DNA of 64,000 nucleotides. Source: Psychroserpens burtonensis DSM 12212 (GTDB taxonomy: Bacteria; Bacteroidota; Bacteroidia; Flavobacteriales; Flavobacteriaceae). Under the pieces are notes generated by a model. It had not been told where the DNA came from, made no database searches, and saw nothing but the letters and a program-made list of their open reading frames with translations. Location: the NCBI RefSeq assembly GCF_000425305.1, contig NZ_AUDE01000012.1, positions 103,264 to 167,263 on the forward strand. Direction: 5' to 3'. This document shows positions 61,658-64,000 of the stretch, piece after piece (positions within the stretch are counted from its first letter, which is position 1; every line of letters starts with the position of its first letter). The position numbers were made by a program, and so were the translations under genes.

Positions 61658-62719
61658 TTAATTAATGATTAGCTGATTGTTATCTGTCATTTTATATGTA
61701 AACGGAGACGTTTCAGCCTGATTAATGATTTTTAAAACATGATCTAAATCTTCGTTTACGTCTAAATATCCTGAAAACATTTGGTTAGATAAATTTTCAT
61801 CATTGATAATGATATCTACATTATAATACCTTGATAGTTTTTTCATAATCGTTTTTAAAGCATCATTTTTAAAAACAAAAACACCATCTCGCCATGAAAA
61901 ATAAATTTCGACATCGACCGTAATTGTGTCGATACGTTTAGCCTTTTTGTTATAAGTAGCTAACGTATTTGGAGCTATTTTTAAATGCTTTTTAGAAGAA
62001 ATCAGGTTGTCATTCTTATAATGTATTTGAACACTTCCACTTTTAAGCACTGTGAATATAGAGTCGTCATCAGAATAATTACTCACATTAAATATTGTAC
62101 CTAATACTTCGATATCCTGGTTTTTTGATTTAACTATAAATGATTTTTTCTCATTATGAGTCACTTCAAAAATAGCTTCACCCTCCAGATATACTTCTCT
62201 TTTATCCTCTGAAAATATGGCAGGGAATATTAATTTTGAGCCAGAATTTAGCCAAACTTTACTACCATCGGATAAGACAATTTCTGAGCGCTTACCATAA
62301 GGAACAATTAATGTATTGTACACCACTTCACTTTGAGTCGAAAGCGCTTGACTTAAAAACTTTGAATTTCCAATAGTTACATTTTGACCATTATTAGAAT
62401 AGGTTATTGCTGAATCACTTTCTGAAATCTCAACACCTTCCTCGTTATTTAAAATAAGAGTTACCTCATTATGTTCTTCTTGAAGTTGCACTGAATTGAC
62501 AAAGGTTTTTATTGAAGAAACATCTTGTGTCATGTAATTAAAAATTCCCACTGAAAACAAAAGTACTATTGACGCTGCAGCAAAGCTCATCGCGTACTTT
62601 ACACGACGTTTTTTTTGCATATAGGTATAAACTGAGTTTGTAATTTTGTGTTTTAATTGAGCTTTCTCTTCTTTAGAGATCTCATCAAAATTCATTTTAT
62701 GCAAAGAATTATCTTTCAT
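61658..62719 (-). CDS. FecR-type anti-sigma factor
   Basis: 353 residues: cytoplasmic N-terminal ~60 residues that would bind the sigma factor, one membrane helix (about 63-81, YAMSFAAASIVLLFSVGIF), then the periplasmic FecR domain (LIVPYGKRSEIVLSDGSKVW, LNSGSKLIFP, VYLEGEAIFEV) and a C-terminal STN-like/DUF4974 domain (LKTIMKKLSRYYNVDIII). It relays the SusC STN signal to the ECF sigma. It is separated from the sigma gene by 113 bases that include a terminator. Confidence 0.94.
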   Translation of the reverse strand: MKDNSLHKMNFDEISKEEKAQLKHKITNSVYTYMQKKRRVKYAMSFAAASIVLLFSVGIFNYMTQDVSSIKTFVNSVQLQEEHNEVTLILNNEEGVEISESDSAITYSNNGQNVTIGNSKFLSQALSTQSEVVYNTLIVPYGKRSEIVLSDGSKVWLNSGSKLIFPAIFSEDKREVYLEGEAIFEVTHNEKKSFIVKSKNQDIEVLGTIFNVSNYSDDDSIFTVLKSGSVQIHYKNDNLISSKKHLKIAPNTLATYNKKAKRIDTITVDVEIYFSWRDGVFVFKNDALKTIMKKLSRYYNVDIIINDENLSNQMFSGYLDVNEDLDHVLKIINQAETSPFTYKMTDNNQLIIN

Positions 62720-62758
62720 CTATTTCTAAAACTATGTATTAAGAAGCACTGATTTAAA

Positions 62759-62786
62759 ATAAAAAAGACTTAAGGTCTTTTTTATA
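62759..62786 (-). terminator. Terminator between the sigma and fecR genes
   Basis: Read on the minus strand: AAAAAAGAC-cttaa-GTCTTTTTTATTTT. A 9-bp stem with T-run just after the ECF sigma gene, so fecR expression is either separate or by read-through. Confidence 0.75.
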
Positions 62787-62832
62787 ATAAGTCAAACATG
62801 TTGGAGGTATAGACAAAAAAATATGAGGAATT

Positions 62833-63417
62833 TTAATAAAAAAAATGAACCAGAAAGAACATATGCAATAACATGCTGTTTCTAAGCGACTTAATCGCCC
62901 TGTAAATAATAGTTCTTGAGGTTTGCACAGTGACATTCATGATTTTAGCAATGTCTTCGTAATCCTTTTCTTCATTAAATCTTAAAAACAAACCTTGCCT
63001 TTGCTTTTTACTTAACAAGTTTATTGATTTAGATAATAGATAAGCCCGTTCATTTTTAATCTCATTAACAATAATCTCTTCTTCTGCAGAAGCACTAAAA
63101 TCTTTTAAAAAAAGATTATTATCATCAATAGCTTGTATTTGCAACTTCCCTTTACCTTTTTTAAGAATTTGATTTTTCACTGACCGAAGTAAGTAGTACT
63201 TGACATTATTTGTACCTGCCAGCTTATTTCTATACTTATAAAGGTTTAGGAATACATCATGAATACTATCCATAACTTCTGTTTTATTGGAACAAAATTG
63301 AATACCATATCTAAATAAATCATCAATATAAAGGTCATATAGCTTCCCTAAAGCCTCAATATTTCCGTCTTTGAGTTTTGCCCACAAAAGAAGATCGATA
63401 CCTTTTTTAGCTTTCAA
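62833..63417 (-). CDS. ECF-type RNA polymerase sigma factor
   Basis: 194 residues. Region 2 (EALGKLYDLYIDDLFRYGIQ; DSIHDVFLNLYKYRN) and region 4 (LSKKQRQGLFLRFNEEKDYE; IAKIMNVTVQTSRTIIYRAI) of the Bacteroidota ECF group are complete. The assigned start is a TTG (63417); no ATG occurs near the expected N-terminus. The bases over it, TAACTTTG, fit the -7 promoter element, so the true start is uncertain, perhaps a few codons later. It should direct transcription of the susC operon when FecR is signalled. Confidence 0.92.
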   Translation of the reverse strand: MKAKKGIDLLLWAKLKDGNIEALGKLYDLYIDDLFRYGIQFCSNKTEVMDSIHDVFLNLYKYRNKLAGTNNVKYYLLRSVKNQILKKGKGKLQIQAIDDNNLFLKDFSASAEEEIIVNEIKNERAYLLSKSINLLSKKQRQGLFLRFNEEKDYEDIAKIMNVTVQTSRTIIYRAIKSLRNSMLLHMFFLVHFFY

Positions 63418-63593
63418 AGTTATATACGCTTTAGATTAATTAAAAACAGTGGTTTGTAGAATACTAATTGCATCCAAATATATAAATTACAGTAATAATA
63501 TGGAATAAAAAATGAGATGACGATTATACACCTTGAATATTGATATTTAAATGGATTAAAATCTTTTAGTTTTCAGGTAGGTATTCATTGAAA

Positions 63594-64000
63594 AGGGACT
63601 GACTCGGTACAATCTGTCTGTTTCAAGAAAGGTTCAAATTTCAAGACGTTCAAAAAATAGATAGGCGGAATTGGGGATCATTCCTAAAAGTTGTGTTTGA
63701 TAATTAAAAATAGATTCCGATTTTTGTTAAAAAGAGTATTTTGGACAACTATCAAGAACTGCTTAAGCTTATTCTTCCTGAATTTTTAATAACCCACTTC
63801 GATTTGATTAGCCATACCAAGAAAGATGAAGTAATGCATCTTTATTTTGAAGAACGCAATAGCGCCCCTAAAGAAGAAACTTCCCGAGAATTAATTGCAC
63901 ATGGGTTCCATAAACAAGCCACTATCCAAGACTTTCCATTAAGAGGTAATACCGTCTATTTGCATGTTAAACGACGTAGATGGTTAGATAAAACCACTAA
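63594..64000 (+). mobile_element. Left end of an ISAon1-like insertion sequence (runs off the window)
   Basis: The transposase N-terminal ORF at 63741 lies within an element whose left boundary is probably around GGGACTGACTCGGTACAATC (63595-63614). The other end is outside the window, so the terminal repeat cannot be confirmed. The ~170 bases before this, behind the sigma gene, are A/T-rich with nothing recognisable. Confidence 0.45.
63741..64000 (+). CDS. ISAon1-type transposase N-terminal region protein, 3' truncated by window
   Basis: Open frame from a TTG at 63741 (LDNYQELLKLILPEFLITHF) to the window end, 86 codons. The sequence with HLYFEERN, TIQDFPLRGNTVYLHVKRRR and WL matches the short N-terminal protein of ISAon1-like elements as I remember it, in which the transposase is split over two frames. 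There is no ATG. The rest of the transposase should follow beyond position 64000. Confidence 0.65.
   Translation, partial: MDNYQELLKLILPEFLITHFDLISHTKKDEVMHLYFEERNSAPKEETSRELIAHGFHKQATIQDFPLRGNTVYLHVKRRRWLDKTT

Noticed and set aside
1..64000. CRISPR array, tRNA or rRNA genes
   Set aside because: No regularly spaced repeats of CRISPR size and no cloverleaf or rRNA-like sequence were seen in the gaps.
63741..64000. The right-edge frame as part of the SusCD locus
   Set aside because: It is on the opposite strand and its sequence is of the insertion-sequence transposase N-terminal type.

Overview
The window is a low-GC chromosome segment from a marine-type Flavobacteriaceae (Bacteroidota). Pointers to this are a GldA-like gliding ABC ATPase fragment, three GLPGLI proteins, a type IX secretion (T9SS) C-terminal sorting domain, a SusC/SusD pair driven by an ECF sigma/FecR couple, and TAnnTTTG promoter elements. 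The genus cannot be told from the sequence alone. No rRNA, tRNA or CRISPR array was seen. Most of the window is ordinary core genome, with three accessory-looking stretches (about 7.2-12 kb, 14-20 kb and 51-63.4 kb) and the start of an insertion sequence at the right edge.

Region by region. 1-0.9 kb: 3' end of gldA and a decayed gene. 0.9-7.2 kb: an outer-membrane PagL-like protein and a DUF2807 lipoprotein, then metX-metY on the minus strand and metK on the plus strand. The intergenic space between metY and metK holds two different S-adenosylmethionine riboswitches: SAM-I with an intrinsic terminator toward metY, and SAM-II toward metK. 7.2-12 kb: an accessory block inserted behind metK. It has a lipoprotein with a JAMM-like motif, whose signal peptide is cut off by an in-frame stop, and four tandem paralogous lipoproteins; its far end carries a 69-bp remnant of a second, diverged metK 3' end. 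12.2-20.4 kb: a CarboxypepD-type lipoprotein, three GLPGLI proteins and a large beta-barrel protein. 20.4-22.8 kb: a histidine kinase/response regulator operon, divergent from a small secreted protein, with three GTTAAC boxes at 10-bp spacing between them.

22.8-50.8 kb is mostly housekeeping: deoxynucleoside kinase, App1-type phosphatase, a membrane pyrophosphatase next to a soluble pyrophosphatase, pyruvate dehydrogenase E1 beta, EtfBA, a bifunctional nuclease, a NupC transporter, thymidylate synthase, a 2TM-dihydrofolate reductase fusion whose domains are joined across a run of 12 A, a COG2509 flavoprotein, FabD, LspA, GalE, a DegT aminotransferase and WaaA.

50.9-63.4 kb is the most interesting part: ECF sigma, FecR, an STN-SusC, SusD, two PKD/YWTD-propeller lipoproteins, a periplasmic cyanophycinase-like S51 peptidase, an M20 peptidase and a second S51 peptidase with a T9SS tag. 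The seven genes from susC on are separated by only a few bases. The layout mimics a polysaccharide utilisation locus, but every enzyme is a peptidase. I infer a SusCD-type system for an isopeptide polymer such as cyanophycin: outside cleavage by the T9SS enzyme, import by SusCD, and finishing in the periplasm by the second S51 and the M20 enzyme.
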